Origin: Alloalcanivorax xenomutans
Lineage (GTDB): Bacteria; Pseudomonadota; Gammaproteobacteria; Pseudomonadales; Alcanivoracaceae
NCBI RefSeq assembly: GCF_900217905.1
Contig: NZ_OBMO01000002.1
Location: 1-64,000 of the forward strand
DNA: 64,000 nucleotides
Direction: 5' to 3'
Shown here: piece after piece, positions 53,010 through 62,169 of the stretch
How the letters are laid out: every line of letters starts with the position of its first letter
How positions within the stretch are numbered: position 1 is the stretch's first letter
Notes under the pieces: generated by a model
Databases searched by the model: none
What the model was told of the DNA's origin: nothing
Seen by the model: the letters and a program-made list of their open reading frames with translations, nothing else
Made by a program: the position numbers and the translations under genes

Positions 53010-53306
53010 TCACACCAGCGCGTGTTGAATGAGAGACGCCAGCGCCGCCATCAAGGCGCCACCACCGGCCAGAACCAGCCATACCCGGCGCGAATCACGG
53101 GCGGCGAAGCTCCACAAGAAGGTCACCAGGTAGAGCAGAAAGGCCAACAGGCTGAACAGATGCTCGGCGTCATGGAAAGGCATGCCGGCGGCGAAGGCGG
53201 CGGCCACGCCCAGCGCGATGAAGCCCCAGGCGAACACATAGCCGCCAAGCAGGGCGGCGGCAATGCGGGAAAGCCGTTGCGCGTGGGACACGATTGCGGT
53301 GCTCAT
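53010..53306 (-). CDS. DUF3649 family membrane protein
   Basis: A 98-residue protein with about three helices (IAAALLGGYVFAWGFIALGV is the first). It is the first gene of the DUF3649-PepSY-DUF3325 order. ATG 53304-53306 follows AGGAAG. Function unknown; the conserved linkage to iron uptake is established for Pseudomonas-type genomes. Confidence 0.82.
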   Translation of the reverse strand: MSTAIVSHAQRLSRIAAALLGGYVFAWGFIALGVAAAFAAGMPFHDAEHLFSLLAFLLYLVTFLWSFAARDSRRVWLVLAGGGALMAALASLIQHALV

Positions 53307-53360
53307 GGTCTTCCTGTCCGGGACACCGGGGGCATCCTGTTCGCGGGTTGATGGAATGCC

Positions 53361-53379
53361 GCAAATGATATTCGATCGC
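53361..53379. promoter_or_regulatory. Possible Fur box of the DUF3649-PepSY operon
   Basis: GCAAATGATATTCGATCGC matches the 19-base Fur consensus at 12 positions, with the central AATGATA well kept. It lies 55 bases upstream of the DUF3649 start. The whole gap 53307-53550 is A+T-rich near 53455-53510, where a promoter for the divergent hydrolase gene may lie. Confidence 0.5.
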
Positions 53380-53550
53380 AAACACTAATGAAATTCGCCC
53401 CAGAATGGCGGCGCCCGCATGGACACGCGGATCATTCGACAGGCCCGCCCATATATTTCAATTTTGAATATGTATTCAATTATTTATTACTTTTAAGTTG
53501 TTCAGCAAACGATACCCTGTGTGGACATCCATTCCGGCAGGAACCCACCC

Positions 53551-54156
53551 ATGTCCCTCGAACATCTGATCATCCCCGGTTGGCATGGCTCCGGTCAGGA
53601 CCATTGGCAAAGCCATTGGCAGGCCCGATTACCCACGAGCCGCCGCACCCGCGTGCGCGACTGGCAATTGCCGGACCGGGAAGACTGGATCGAAGCCCTG
53701 CACCATCTGGTCAGTACCAGTACTGCTGACCGCGTGATTCTGATCGCCCACAGTCTCGGCTGCGTCACCGTCGCGCATTGGGCCCGCCGCCATGGCCAAC
53801 AATGGGCCCATCGAGTGGCCGGGGCGTTGCTGGTGGCGCCAGCGGACGTGGAACGGGATACCGCACCAGCGGCGTTGCGCGGTTTTGCCCCAGTGCCCAT
53901 GGAGCCGCTGCCGTTCCGATCGATCCTGATCGGTTCCAGCAACGACCGTGCCGCCAGCGCCGCCCGGGCGGAACATTTTGCCGATGAATGGGGCAGTGAT
54001 TTCGAGTTGCTGGAAGGCGTGGGGCACATCAACGTGGCTTCCGGTCACCACCACTGGGACGAGGGCCGCCGTTATTTGCGGCGCCTGACCGCGGAGCGTC
54101 CTGCGATGCCGACGGTGCCGCGCATCACTCCTTCCGCTGTCTCCCAGGCGTATTGA
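53551..54156 (+). CDS. RBBP9/YdeN-type serine hydrolase
   Basis: A 201-residue alpha/beta hydrolase. It starts LIIPGWHGSGQDHWQSHWQA, which is the RBBP9/YdeN mark, with nucleophile Ser in IAHSLGCVTVAHW (GHSLG-like) and catalytic His in EGVGHINVASG. Substrate unknown. A paralogue lies at 63099-63653. I used ATG 53551 behind AGGAACCCACCC. It is convergent with ahpF. Confidence 0.85.
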   Translation: MSLEHLIIPGWHGSGQDHWQSHWQARLPTSRRTRVRDWQLPDREDWIEALHHLVSTSTADRVILIAHSLGCVTVAHWARRHGQQWAHRVAGALLVAPADVERDTAPAALRGFAPVPMEPLPFRSILIGSSNDRAASAARAEHFADEWGSDFELLEGVGHINVASGHHHWDEGRRYLRRLTAERPAMPTVPRITPSAVSQAY

Positions 54157-54192
54157 TGGATCGCGGTCCAGGGGCGATGAATTGGCAACTAC

Positions 54193-54260
54193 ATTCGCGG
54201 CCAAGGCCGCTTCCCACAGAAGTCTCTTAAGCGCTGTGGGAAGCGGCCTTGGCCGCGAAT
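54193..54260. repeat. Paired REP-like elements (perfect inverted repeat)
   Basis: Two 27-base arms (54193-54219 and 54234-54260) are perfect inverted copies over a 14-base loop. Each has CTGTGGGAAGC, then an inner palindrome GCGGCCTTGGCCGC and GAAT. The layout equals that of the pair at 9251-9332 with a different inner stem, so it is a second subtype of the same family. It lies between convergent genes. Confidence 0.85.
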
Positions 54261-54291
54261 AGGGCATATCAGTTGTGTGGACAGGGCTGGG

Positions 54292-54322
54292 GCTGCCCCG
54301 CGATTGCGGGGCAGCTTTTATT
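54292..54322. terminator. Intrinsic terminator between convergent hydrolase and ahpF genes
   Basis: GCTGCCCCGC (54292-54301) and GCGGGGCAGC (54306-54315) form a perfect 10-base stem with a GATT loop, followed on the plus strand by TTTTATT. It lies 17 bases after the ahpF stop and 135 bases after the hydrolase stop. The T-run suits plus-strand termination; the stem may serve ahpF too. Confidence 0.8.
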
Positions 54323-54332
54323 CCGCCAATGG

Positions 54333-55904
54333 TCAGGCGGCGTCACTCACCGAGGTGCGGATCAGGTGGTCGAAGGCGCTCAACGCGGCCTTGGCCCCTT
54401 CGCCCATGGCGATGACGATCTGCTTGTACGGCACCGTGGTGACATCGCCGGCGGCGTAGATGCCGGGGACGGACGTCTCGCCGCGGGCGTCGGTGATGAT
54501 CTCACCGTGGCGGGACAGCTCCACCGTGCCCTTCAGCCAGTCGGTGTTGGGCACCAGGCCGATCTGCACGAACACCCCGGCCAGTTCCACGCGGTGCTCT
54601 TCGCCACTGTCGCGATCCTTGTACAGCAGCCCGTTCACTTTGGTGCCATCACCGGTGATCTCGGTGGTCTGGGCGTTCACGTGCACGGTGACGTTGGCCA
54701 GGCTGTGCAGTTTCTTCTGCAGCACGGCATCGGCGCGCAGCTTGGTGTCGAACTCCAGCAGAGTGACGTGCTCGACGATGCCGGCCAGATCGATGGCCGC
54801 TTCCACGCCGGAGTTACCGCCGCCGATCACCGCCACGCTCTTGCCTTTGAACAGCGGCCCGTCGCAGTGCGGGCAGTAGGCCACGCCGCGTCCCCGGTAC
54901 TCTTTCTCGCCGGGCACGTTCACTTCACGCCAGCGGGCGCCGGTGGCCAGAATCAGCGTCTTCGTTTTGAGGCTGGCACCGGAGGCGAAACGGACTTCAT
55001 GCAAGCCGCCTTCGCTGTCCGCCGGAATCAGCTGTTCCGCGCGCTGCAGATTCATGATGTCCACGTCGTATTCACGGACGTGCTGCTCCAACGCGGTGGC
55101 CAGTTTCGGCCCCTCGGTTTCCTTCACCGAAATGAAGTTCTCGATGGCCATGGTATCCAGCACCTGACCACCAAAGCGCTCGGCGGCGACACCGGTGCGG
55201 ATGCCTTTACGGGCGGCGTAGATAGCACTGGCGGCACCGGCGGGTCCACCGCCCACCACCAGCACATCGAAGGCCTCCTTGGCGTTCAGTTTCTCGGCAT
55301 CACGCTCGGCGGCGCCGGTGTCCAGTTTGGCAAGGATTTCCTCCAGCCCCATGCGGCCCTGGCCGAATTCCTCGCCGTTCAGGAACACACTGGGTACCGC
55401 CATCACCTGGCGCTGATCGACTTCGTCCTGGAACAGGGCACCGTCGATGGCCACGTGTTTGATGTTCGGGTTCAGTACCGCCATCAGGTTCAATGCCTGG
55501 ACCACGTCCGGGCAGTTCTGGCAGGACAGAGAGAAATAGGTTTCGAAGCGGAAGTCGCCTTGCAGCGCTTGCACTTGCTCGATCACCTCGTCGCTGACCT
55601 TGGGCGGATGACCACCCACTTGCAACAGCGCCAGCACCAGAGAGGTGAATTCATGGCCCATGGGGATACCGGCGAAGCGCAGGCTGATGTCACCCTCCAC
55701 ACGATTCAGGCTGAATGAGGGCCGGCGCTCGTCATCGCCATCCTCACGCAACGTGATCTTGTCGGACATCGCCTCGATGTCGCGCAGCAGCTCCGACAGC
55801 TCCCTGGATTTGTCGCCATCATCCAGGGACGCGACCATTTCGAACGGTTGCGTGATGCGCTCCATGTAGGATTGCAATTGGGTTTTCAGGTTGGCGTCCA
55901 GCAT
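54333..55904 (-). CDS. ahpF: Alkyl hydroperoxide reductase subunit F
   Basis: A 523-residue flavoprotein disulfide reductase that passes electrons from NADH to AhpC. The N-terminal twin thioredoxin-like part has LSCQNCPD with Cys128 and Cys131. The FAD part starts at [20 protein letters not shown]; the second redox pair is Cys344 and Cys347 in AYCPHCDG; the C-terminus has [17 protein letters not shown] used ATG 55902-55904, which gives the same start as E. coli AhpF (MLDxNLKTQL) and has GGAG upstream. It lies 85 bases after ahpC behind a strong hairpin. Confidence 0.95.
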   Translation of the reverse strand: MLDANLKTQLQSYMERITQPFEMVASLDDGDKSRELSELLRDIEAMSDKITLREDGDDERRPSFSLNRVEGDISLRFAGIPMGHEFTSLVLALLQVGGHPPKVSDEVIEQVQALQGDFRFETYFSLSCQNCPDVVQALNLMAVLNPNIKHVAIDGALFQDEVDQRQVMAVPSVFLNGEEFGQGRMGLEEILAKLDTGAAERDAEKLNAKEAFDVLVVGGGPAGAASAIYAARKGIRTGVAAERFGGQVLDTMAIENFISVKETEGPKLATALEQHVREYDVDIMNLQRAEQLIPADSEGGLHEVRFASGASLKTKTLILATGARWREVNVPGEKEYRGRGVAYCPHCDGPLFKGKSVAVIGGGNSGVEAAIDLAGIVEHVTLLEFDTKLRADAVLQKKLHSLANVTVHVNAQTTEITGDGTKVNGLLYKDRDSGEEHRVELAGVFVQIGLVPNTDWLKGTVELSRHGEIITDARGETSVPGIYAAGDVTTVPYKQIVIAMGEGAKAALSAFDHLIRTSVSDAA

Positions 55905-55946
55905 GCTGGCGGTCTCCATGAACGATTAACAGGATTTCGATTAAAA

Positions 55947-55966
55947 CCCGGGCCCGTGGGCCCGGG
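55947..55966 (-). terminator. Attenuating hairpin between ahpC and ahpF
   Basis: CCCGGGCCC (55947-55955) and GGGCCCGGG (55958-55966) form a perfect nine-base stem; on the transcribed strand TTTTAATC follows. It would stop most ahpC transcripts and let a part continue into ahpF, giving more peroxidase than reductase. That partition is usual for this operon but here is inference. Confidence 0.75.
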
Positions 55967-55989
55967 ATTGATCCATGCCCGTGGCGGGA

Positions 55990-56553
55990 TCAGATTTTGC
56001 CGACCAGATCCAGGGACGGTGCCAGGGTGGCTTCGCCTTCTTTCCATTTGGCCGGGCATACTTCGCCAGGATGGGCACGCACGTACTGAGCGGCTTTCAC
56101 CTTGCGCAGCAGGTCTTCGGCGTCACGGCCGATGCCTTCGGCGGTGATTTCCACTGCCTGAATGATGCCGTCCGGGTCAACGATGAAGGTGCCGCGGTTG
56201 GCCAGGCCTTCGTCTTCACGCAGTACTTCGAAGTTACGGCTGATTTGCATGGTCGGGTCGCCGATCATGGTGTACTTGATCTTGGCGATGGTCTCGGAGC
56301 TGTCGTGCCATGCTTTATGGGTGAAGTGGGTGTCGGTGGAGACGGAGTAGATTTCCACGCCCATTTTCTGGAACTCTTCGTAGTGATCGGCCACGTCGCC
56401 CAGCTCGGTGGGGCAAACGAAGGTGAAATCGGCCGGGTAGAAGAAGAACACTCCCCACTTGCCTTTCAGGTCGGCTTCGGTCACTTCGATGAATTTACCG
56501 TCCTTGAACGCCTGGGCTTTGAACGGCTTGATTTCGGTATTGATTACAGACAT
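55990..56553 (-). CDS. ahpC: Alkyl hydroperoxide reductase subunit C (2-Cys peroxiredoxin)
   Basis: A 187-residue peroxiredoxin. Peroxidatic Cys47 lies in [10 protein letters not shown] and resolving Cys166 in GEVCPAKW. The GGxG-like and YF C-terminal motifs of sensitive types are partly replaced here (the tail is [12 protein letters not shown], as in E. coli AhpC). It reduces hydrogen peroxide and organic peroxides. ATG 56551-56553 follows GAAAGGAGCAAGAC. A candidate OxyR site lies 70-106 bases upstream. Confidence 0.96.
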   Translation of the reverse strand: MSVINTEIKPFKAQAFKDGKFIEVTEADLKGKWGVFFFYPADFTFVCPTELGDVADHYEEFQKMGVEIYSVSTDTHFTHKAWHDSSETIAKIKYTMIGDPTMQISRNFEVLREDEGLANRGTFIVDPDGIIQAVEITAEGIGRDAEDLLRKVKAAQYVRAHPGEVCPAKWKEGEATLAPSLDLVGKI

Positions 56554-56622
56554 GTCTTGCTCCTTTCGAAGGGTTGTCAACTTGACGGAGAGAAGCATAA
56601 CGCCGGCGGCGCGATATTCATA

Positions 56623-56659
56623 ATGGATAGGCAGAATGGCCGCGATTGGTTTTACCTAT
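56623..56659. promoter_or_regulatory. Possible OxyR binding site upstream of ahpC
   Basis: Four tetramers ATGG, GAAT, ATTG and CTAT are spaced by exactly seven bases each. Compared with the OxyR pattern ATAG-N7-CTAT-N7-ATAG-N7-CTAT, 12 of 16 positions match. It lies 70-106 bases before the ahpC start. The 302-base gap 56554-56855 also holds the cysA 3' side; I see nothing else there except a short inverted repeat at 56699-56724. Confidence 0.5.
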
Positions 56660-56855
56660 TCATGTTTTGCGTCGCCGAACGCCCGGCTTTTCCCTGAAAC
56701 GGGCGGTATCCGTGAGCCGCCCGTCCGGGCCCCATCTTCATTACCCTCGGTGACAGTGGCAAGACGATGTCCTGAATCGAGAGTATCGAGCGCCGCTGTA
56801 TCCGCTGCCAAGGCAGTGAATACAGCGCGTCAGGCGCCTTCGCTCAGTTCACGCG

Positions 56856-57908
56856 TTACCCCGCAAACACCCTCGCGGCACGTGGCAGCGCCTTCACCGG
56901 CTCACCAACCTGAAACGGCCAACCTCCGCCGCTGTGGGGCAATTCCACCTGCAAGGAGGTGTCACCGTCCGGTATCCGTACGCTGACCCGTAACGCCGCG
57001 CCGACCTGGGCCACACTTTCTACCCGCACAGCCACCCCTTCTCCCTGGTCAGCGGTCTGCAACTGAATATCGTGGGGGCGGATATAGCCGGTCACCGGGC
57101 GCGGTTCTGGCTGCCCGAACTCGGGGGCGGGCACCCGCAGCCCGGCCAGTTCCGCCCAGCCATCGGCGGCGTGTCCAGACAGCCGGTTGGCATCACCGAT
57201 GAATCCGTACACGAACGGGGACGCCGGCGCGTTATAGATTTCCCGGGGTGTGCCCACCTGCTCGACCCGTCCCTGATTGATCACCACGATGCGGTCCGCC
57301 ACTTCCATTGCTTCTTCCTGATCGTGGGTGACGAAGATCGAGGTCACGTGCAGCTCATCGTGCAATCGCCGTAACCAGCCCCGCAGGTCCTTGCGCACAC
57401 GCGCATCCAGTGCTCCGAACGGTTCGTCCAGTAACAACACCTTCGGCTCCACCGCCAGCGCCCGGGCCAGGGCGATGCGCTGGCGCTGACCGCCGGAGAG
57501 TTGATCCGGGTAACGGTCCGCCAGCCAGTCCAGTTGCACCAGTTCCAGCAACCGATGCACCCGTTCGGCGATCTCCCCCCGCGAAGGCCTTTGCCGGCGC
57601 GGGCGCACGGTCAAGCCGAAGGCGACGTTGTCGAACACGGTCATGTGACGGAACAGCGCGTAATGCTGAAACACGAAGCCGACGCCCCGTTCGCGCACAT
57701 GGGTGAAAGTAGCGTCCTCACCGGAAAACAGCACCGCGCCGCTGTCCGGGTATTCGAGCCCGGCGATGATCCGCAGCAGGGTGGTCTTGCCACACCCGGA
57801 CGGCCCCAGTAGCGCCACCAGCTCACCGCTGTTGAAGGTCAACGAGACCTCATCCAGCGCCTTGAAATGTCCGAAGGTTTTGCGCAGATCACGGACCTGA
57901 ATGCTCAT
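56856..57908 (-). CDS. cysA: Sulfate/thiosulfate ABC transporter ATP-binding protein
   Basis: A 350-residue ATPase. Walker A is [18 protein letters not shown], signature [16 protein letters not shown], Walker [21 protein letters not shown], switch His in [11 protein letters not shown]. The C-terminal TOBE-like domain (about 235-350) is short, as in CysA. It powers uptake through CysT and CysW. The start overlaps cysW by 4 bases. It is the last gene of the sulfate operon. Confidence 0.95.
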   Translation of the reverse strand: MSIQVRDLRKTFGHFKALDEVSLTFNSGELVALLGPSGCGKTTLLRIIAGLEYPDSGAVLFSGEDATFTHVRERGVGFVFQHYALFRHMTVFDNVAFGLTVRPRRQRPSRGEIAERVHRLLELVQLDWLADRYPDQLSGGQRQRIALARALAVEPKVLLLDEPFGALDARVRKDLRGWLRRLHDELHVTSIFVTHDQEEAMEVADRIVVINQGRVEQVGTPREIYNAPASPFVYGFIGDANRLSGHAADGWAELAGLRVPAPEFGQPEPRPVTGYIRPHDIQLQTADQGEGVAVRVESVAQVGAALRVSVRIPDGDTSLQVELPHSGGGWPFQVGEPVKALPRAARVFAG

Positions 57909-58813
57909 GAGACCTCCTGACGGGCGGCGGCGCGCGCGGCACGCTCGCGGTCCCGTTGATGTTTGAATTCGAGAAAGGACTTCGCCACCAGGGTGACCAC
58001 CGCCAGCAACGCCAATAGCGATGCCACAGCGAAAGCGGCGGCGAACTGGTATTCGTTGTAGAGAATCTCCACATGCAGGGGCAGCGTATTGGTCTTGCCG
58101 CGGATATGCCCCGACACCACGCTGACCGCGCCGAATTCGCCCATGGCGCGGGCATTACACAAGATGATGCCGTACAGCAGCCCCCACTTGATCGACGGCA
58201 GGGTGACGCGGCGGAATGTTTGCCAGCCGCTGGCCCCAAGCGTCAGCGCCGCTTCTTCCTGGCTGACGCCCTGCTCCTGCATCAACGGAATCAGTTCCCG
58301 CGCCACGAAAGGGAAAGTGACAAACACCGTGGCCAGCACGATGCCCGGCACCGCGTAAATAATCGACAGATTGTGCTCCTCCAACCAGGGGCCGAGCCAG
58401 CCCCGGGAGCCAAACACCAACACGTAGATCAGGCCGGCGATCACCGGTGACACCGCGAACGGCAGATCGATCAGGGTGATCAGCACCTGCTTGCCGCGAA
58501 AATGGAATTTAGTCAGGCTCCAGGCAGCGGCAACGCCGAACACCACGTTCAAAGGTACCGCCAGACCGGCGGCGATCAGCGTCAGCTTCACCGCATGCCA
58601 GGCGTCCGGCTCGGTCAGCGCCGCCAGATAAGCCTGCCAGCCTTTGGAAAACGCCTCCTGGAACACCAGCACCAGAGGCACCACCAGAAACACACCGAGG
58701 AACGCCAGCGCCAGGGCGATCAGCAGCCCCCGCAGCCAGGCTGCCTCGGTCACCGCCCGACGGCTGACCACCACGTTGCCCGGCGTGGACAGGGAAGACA
58801 CCACACCACTCAT
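57905..58813 (-). CDS. cysW: Sulfate ABC transporter permease CysW
   Basis: A 302-residue inner-membrane protein of about six helices. The EAA loop is [20 protein letters not shown], and [20 protein letters not shown] is the CysW mark after it. It overlaps cysA and lies 1 base after cysT. Confidence 0.95.
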   Translation of the reverse strand: MSGVVSSLSTPGNVVVSRRAVTEAAWLRGLLIALALAFLGVFLVVPLVLVFQEAFSKGWQAYLAALTEPDAWHAVKLTLIAAGLAVPLNVVFGVAAAWSLTKFHFRGKQVLITLIDLPFAVSPVIAGLIYVLVFGSRGWLGPWLEEHNLSIIYAVPGIVLATVFVTFPFVARELIPLMQEQGVSQEEAALTLGASGWQTFRRVTLPSIKWGLLYGIILCNARAMGEFGAVSVVSGHIRGKTNTLPLHVEILYNEYQFAAAFAVASLLALLAVVTLVAKSFLEFKHQRDRERAARAAARQEVS

Positions 58814-58814
58814 T

Positions 58815-59642
58815 TCAACCTCCTCCCTGCCGGCGCAGGCTCCAGTACTGCAAACCGTTGATGGCGAGCAGCAGAACGAACGAGAACACCAGCAGCATCA
58901 CGCCCAGTGCCGAAGCACCGGCGTAATCGTATTGTTCCAGCTTGCTGTAGATCAGCAGCGGGGTGATTTCAGTTCGGTATGGCATATTGCCGCTGATGAA
59001 CACCACCGAACCGTACTCCCCCACGGCACGAGCGAAGGACAGGGCGAAACCGGTGAGCAACGCCGGCACCAGCGCCGGCAGCAGCACCCGCCGGAACGTC
59101 TGCCAACGGTTGGCACCGAGGCTGGCGGCGGCTTCTTCCAGCTCCCGCTCCAGCCCTTCGAGCACCGGCTGCACCGTGCGCACCACGAACGGCAGACCGA
59201 TAAGGGTCAGCGCCACGACAATGCCGGCGGGGGCATAGGCCACTTTGAATCCCCACCAGCCTTCCAGGTACTGGCCGAACCAGCCATTGCGGCCATACAA
59301 CGCGGTCAGGGCAATGCCGGCCACCGCCGTCGGCAAGGCAAACGGCAAGTCCACCAGGGCGTCGGCGATGCGTTTGCCTGGAAAGGTGTAACGCACCAGC
59401 ACCCAGGCCACCAACAGACCGAATATCAGATTGATCAGCGCCGCCACCAGGGAAGCGCCAAAACTCAGTTGGTAACTCGCCACCGCCTGCGGATGACTGA
59501 CCACCGCCCAGAACGTTTCCGCGCCCAGGGAAATCCCACTGGCGGCCAACGCCGCCAACGGGATGAACACAATCAGGCTGGTGTAAAGCGTGGCGTATCC
59601 CAAGGACAACCCGAAGCCGGGTATGACTCGGTTTCGTGACAT
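58815..59642 (-). CDS. cysT: Sulfate ABC transporter permease CysT
   Basis: A 275-residue inner-membrane protein of about six helices. It starts FGLSLGYATLYTSLIVFIPL, as in CysT/CysU; the EAA loop is EEAAASLGANRWQTFRRVLL, followed by ARAVGEYGSVVFISGNMPYR. It pairs with CysW. It lies 12 bases after the sbp stop. Confidence 0.95.
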   Translation of the reverse strand: MSRNRVIPGFGLSLGYATLYTSLIVFIPLAALAASGISLGAETFWAVVSHPQAVASYQLSFGASLVAALINLIFGLLVAWVLVRYTFPGKRIADALVDLPFALPTAVAGIALTALYGRNGWFGQYLEGWWGFKVAYAPAGIVVALTLIGLPFVVRTVQPVLEGLERELEEAAASLGANRWQTFRRVLLPALVPALLTGFALSFARAVGEYGSVVFISGNMPYRTEITPLLIYSKLEQYDYAGASALGVMLLVFSFVLLLAINGLQYWSLRRQGGG

Positions 59643-59654
59643 GAGGGTATCCGC

Positions 59655-60653
59655 TCACCGGGGTTGGTAAATGTGATCGAAGACGCCACCGTCGTTGAAG
59701 TGCGTCTCCTGCGCCTTCCGCCAGCCGCCAAAGGCGCTGTCCACGGTGATCAGATTCACTTCAGGAAAGGCGTCGGCGTACTCACGAGCCACGTCCGGAT
59801 CGCTGGGGCGGTAGTAGTTTTCCGCCGCCAGCTTCTGGGCGGCCGAGGTATAGAGGTACTCCAGATAGGCTTTGGCCACGTCGACGGAGCCATGCTTTTC
59901 GGCGTTCTTGTCCACCACCGTCACCGGCGGTTCGGCCAGAATGGACACCGAAGGCACCACGATCTCGAACTCCCCCTTGCCCAGTTCATTGATCGCCAAC
60001 AGTGCTTCGTTTTCCCAGGCCAGCAACACATCGCCAATCCCCCGCTGCACGAAGGTGGTCGTGGAACCACGGGCACCGGAATCCAGCACCGGCACTTGTT
60101 GGTAGAGTTTGGTGATGAACTCCCTGGCGGCGTCCTCGGAACCGTACTTCTCCTTGGCGTAGGCCCAACCGGCCAGGTAATTCCAGCGCGCGCCGCCGGA
60201 GGTCTTCGGATTCGGCGTGATCACCTCGACCCCTGGCTTCACCAGATCGTCCCAATCCTTGAGCCCCTTCGGGTTGCCCTTGCGTACCAGGAATACAATG
60301 GTCGACGTATAGGGCGCGCTGTTATTGGGCAACCGTTTCTGCCAGTCGGCGGGAATCCTGCCGGTCTTCTCGGCGATGGCGTCAATGTCGTAGGCCAGCG
60401 CCAGGGTCACCACGTCCGCTTCCAGACCATCGATGACCGCACGGGTCTGTTTGCCAGCGCCACCGTGGGACTGGCGCACCACCAGCGTTTCGCCGGTTTC
60501 TTCCTGCCAGTGTTTGATAAAGTCCTTGTTGAACGCTTCGTACAACTCCCGGGTGGGGTCGTAGGACACGTTGAGGATTTCCCGGTCCGCCAGGGCCGGA
60601 GAGGACAGAGCCAGGCCGAGCGCGGCCGCGGCAAAAAAACGAATGAACTTCAC
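59655..60653 (-). CDS. sbp: Periplasmic sulfate-binding protein
   Basis: A 332-residue binding protein. The signal peptide ends ALA before [20 protein letters not shown], the family start. Sulfate-site stretches: [40 protein letters not shown] and [21 protein letters not shown] used GTG 60651-60653 behind GGAG; longer in-frame starts lack a signal peptide. It lies 93 bases after oscA. Confidence 0.94.
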   Translation of the reverse strand: MKFIRFFAAAALGLALSSPALADREILNVSYDPTRELYEAFNKDFIKHWQEETGETLVVRQSHGGAGKQTRAVIDGLEADVVTLALAYDIDAIAEKTGRIPADWQKRLPNNSAPYTSTIVFLVRKGNPKGLKDWDDLVKPGVEVITPNPKTSGGARWNYLAGWAYAKEKYGSEDAAREFITKLYQQVPVLDSGARGSTTTFVQRGIGDVLLAWENEALLAINELGKGEFEIVVPSVSILAEPPVTVVDKNAEKHGSVDVAKAYLEYLYTSAAQKLAAENYYRPSDPDVAREYADAFPEVNLITVDSAFGGWRKAQETHFNDGGVFDHIYQPR

Positions 60654-60746
60654 GATACAGTCTCCACAAAAATCGGGTGTCACGAATGTGTTGGAGACCT
60701 CCGGTGGTCCGGTCGGCCGCAAGCCGGGTTTCGTTGCTTCAGCCGC

Positions 60747-60920
60747 TCAACGGGGCTTGTCGAAACGGTATTTTTCCTTGCGTTCCACCTGCACTACCCG
60801 GCCCTCGTGGACAATGATTTCCACGGCGCCAAAGCGCAGATCCTTGATCAGCGACGTCACCAGTGTGGCCAGATCCACCTCTTCCGACGCCGGGTTGCGA
60901 TGCGTGTCAGGCCGTGCCAT
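60747..60920 (-). CDS. oscA: OscA-type small sulfur-starvation protein (DUF2292)
   Basis: A 57-residue protein, short enough to be missed by many gene callers. It reads MARPDTHRNPASEEVDLATL at the start, and its core LRFGAVEIIVHEGRVVQVER is the DUF2292/OscA signature, ending KEKYRFDKPR. GAGGAG lies nine bases before ATG 60918-60920, and TGA is at 60747-60749. In Pseudomonas, OscA stands directly before sbp and the cysTWA genes and helps in sulfate use under starvation or chromate stress. The same order is seen here. It lies 35 bases after the porin stop. Confidence 0.85.
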   Translation of the reverse strand: MARPDTHRNPASEEVDLATLVTSLIKDLRFGAVEIIVHEGRVVQVERKEKYRFDKPR

Positions 60921-60955
60921 GTCGCGTACTCCTCGGTTCCGTTCGTTAATGAACG

Positions 60956-61960
60956 TCAGAATTTAAAGGCCAGACCGGAGCCAACGGCACGGTCCTCGGT
61001 GCCTGCCTCATCCCGCTCCAGATTCGACAGATACAGATAAGCCACGGTATTGCGTCCCAGGCTGTAGTCGGCGCCGAGGGCCCAGAGTGTCAGTTTTTCG
61101 TCGGTCTCTTCACCACGGTTTTCACCACCCTGGGCTTTCAGCGTAAGCCGCTCATCCACATGCCAGGCGGCGCTGATCAGGTAGCCACGATCTTCCAGGT
61201 CACTGCCCGGCGCGGTATCCCTGGCCTGCTGGTAGAGCGCACCGAGTTCCAGGACGCGCCAGCGGTAGGTGGTGACCGCGCGCAGAATGTCGGCACGGCG
61301 AAAACCGTCCACCGCCCGCCGGGCCGCCTGATCCTTTTCGTAAGCGAGGGCGGCATAAAAACCGTCGCGCTGCCAGACCAGAGCCAGGGACACCACATCG
61401 GCAAGATCGTCATCCGGCTCGCCATTGTCATCGGTGTCCTCCTGTTCCCCCGGGGAGAACGCGCCGTGCACCGACAGGCCACCCAGCAGCGTCGGGCTCA
61501 GATACTGGACGCTGTTGCTGTTACGGGTCTGTCCACCAAGGAAATGGTCGATATCACCGTACAGGTCATTGAACTGATCGACCTTGCCCTCGATGCTTTT
61601 CAGCGGGCTGTCGATGTTGCCGGCGCGCAGGGTACCGAAGGCTCCGGTCAGGCCGCCGTAAATGTTGCGTTTGCTGAAGGTGTCGTCATCGTCGCCATCC
61701 ACGTCGATGCCATACTCCGCCAGATAGATCGCCTTGAGGCCGCCGACTTCGAGGTCGAAGTCGCCTTTGATCCCCAGACGCGAGGCGTTGGAATTCAGTT
61801 CCCACTGGTCGTTGCCGCCGGCGCCGGCCAGACTGGCGCCCTCGAAGTCCACGTGCTCCAGCGAGACATTAATCTTGCCGTACAGCGTCGGTCCATTGGC
61901 CCCCGACACCAAAGGTAATGCCCCCAACAGGCCGATCCCCAGTGCGTTCCCGAGCTTCAT
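60956..61960 (-). CDS. Outer-membrane porin, first gene of the sulfate operon
   Basis: A 334-residue 16-strand-type porin with a signal peptide ending SGA. The start of the barrel is TLYGKINVSLEHVD; loop 3-like FGTLRAGNIDSPLKSIEGKV and the terminal strand GSGLAFKF with Phe at the end are typical. Its last codon lies 35 bases before oscA on the same strand, so it probably leads the porin-oscA-sbp-cysTWA transcript and lets sulfate or sulfonates through the outer membrane. The upstream gap 61961-62169 is strongly A+T-rich at 62060-62115 and should hold its promoter. Confidence 0.88.
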   Translation of the reverse strand: MKLGNALGIGLLGALPLVSGANGPTLYGKINVSLEHVDFEGASLAGAGGNDQWELNSNASRLGIKGDFDLEVGGLKAIYLAEYGIDVDGDDDDTFSKRNIYGGLTGAFGTLRAGNIDSPLKSIEGKVDQFNDLYGDIDHFLGGQTRNSNSVQYLSPTLLGGLSVHGAFSPGEQEDTDDNGEPDDDLADVVSLALVWQRDGFYAALAYEKDQAARRAVDGFRRADILRAVTTYRWRVLELGALYQQARDTAPGSDLEDRGYLISAAWHVDERLTLKAQGGENRGEETDEKLTLWALGADYSLGRNTVAYLYLSNLERDEAGTEDRAVGSGLAFKF

Positions 61961-62169
61961 TCGGTGTTCTCCAAAACAGCGTTGCGCAAGAAATGAAAAG
62001 CAACGCCTCCCGAGGTCGGGTGGGCATCCTTTGTTGATGATGGGGATGATGCTAACGAGAAAATCAAAAGACCAAAAAGTAATATATTTCTATTTATTTA
62101 TTCTTTTTAAACATAATTGGTTTCTCTTTATCCTGGCGGCTCCATTGACGCTTGATGGAGGGATCCACC

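Noticed and set aside
56699-56724. Inverted repeat as cysA terminator
   Set aside because: The 8-base stem is real (ACGGGCGG with CCGCCCGT), but it lies 130 bases after the cysA stop without a T-run.
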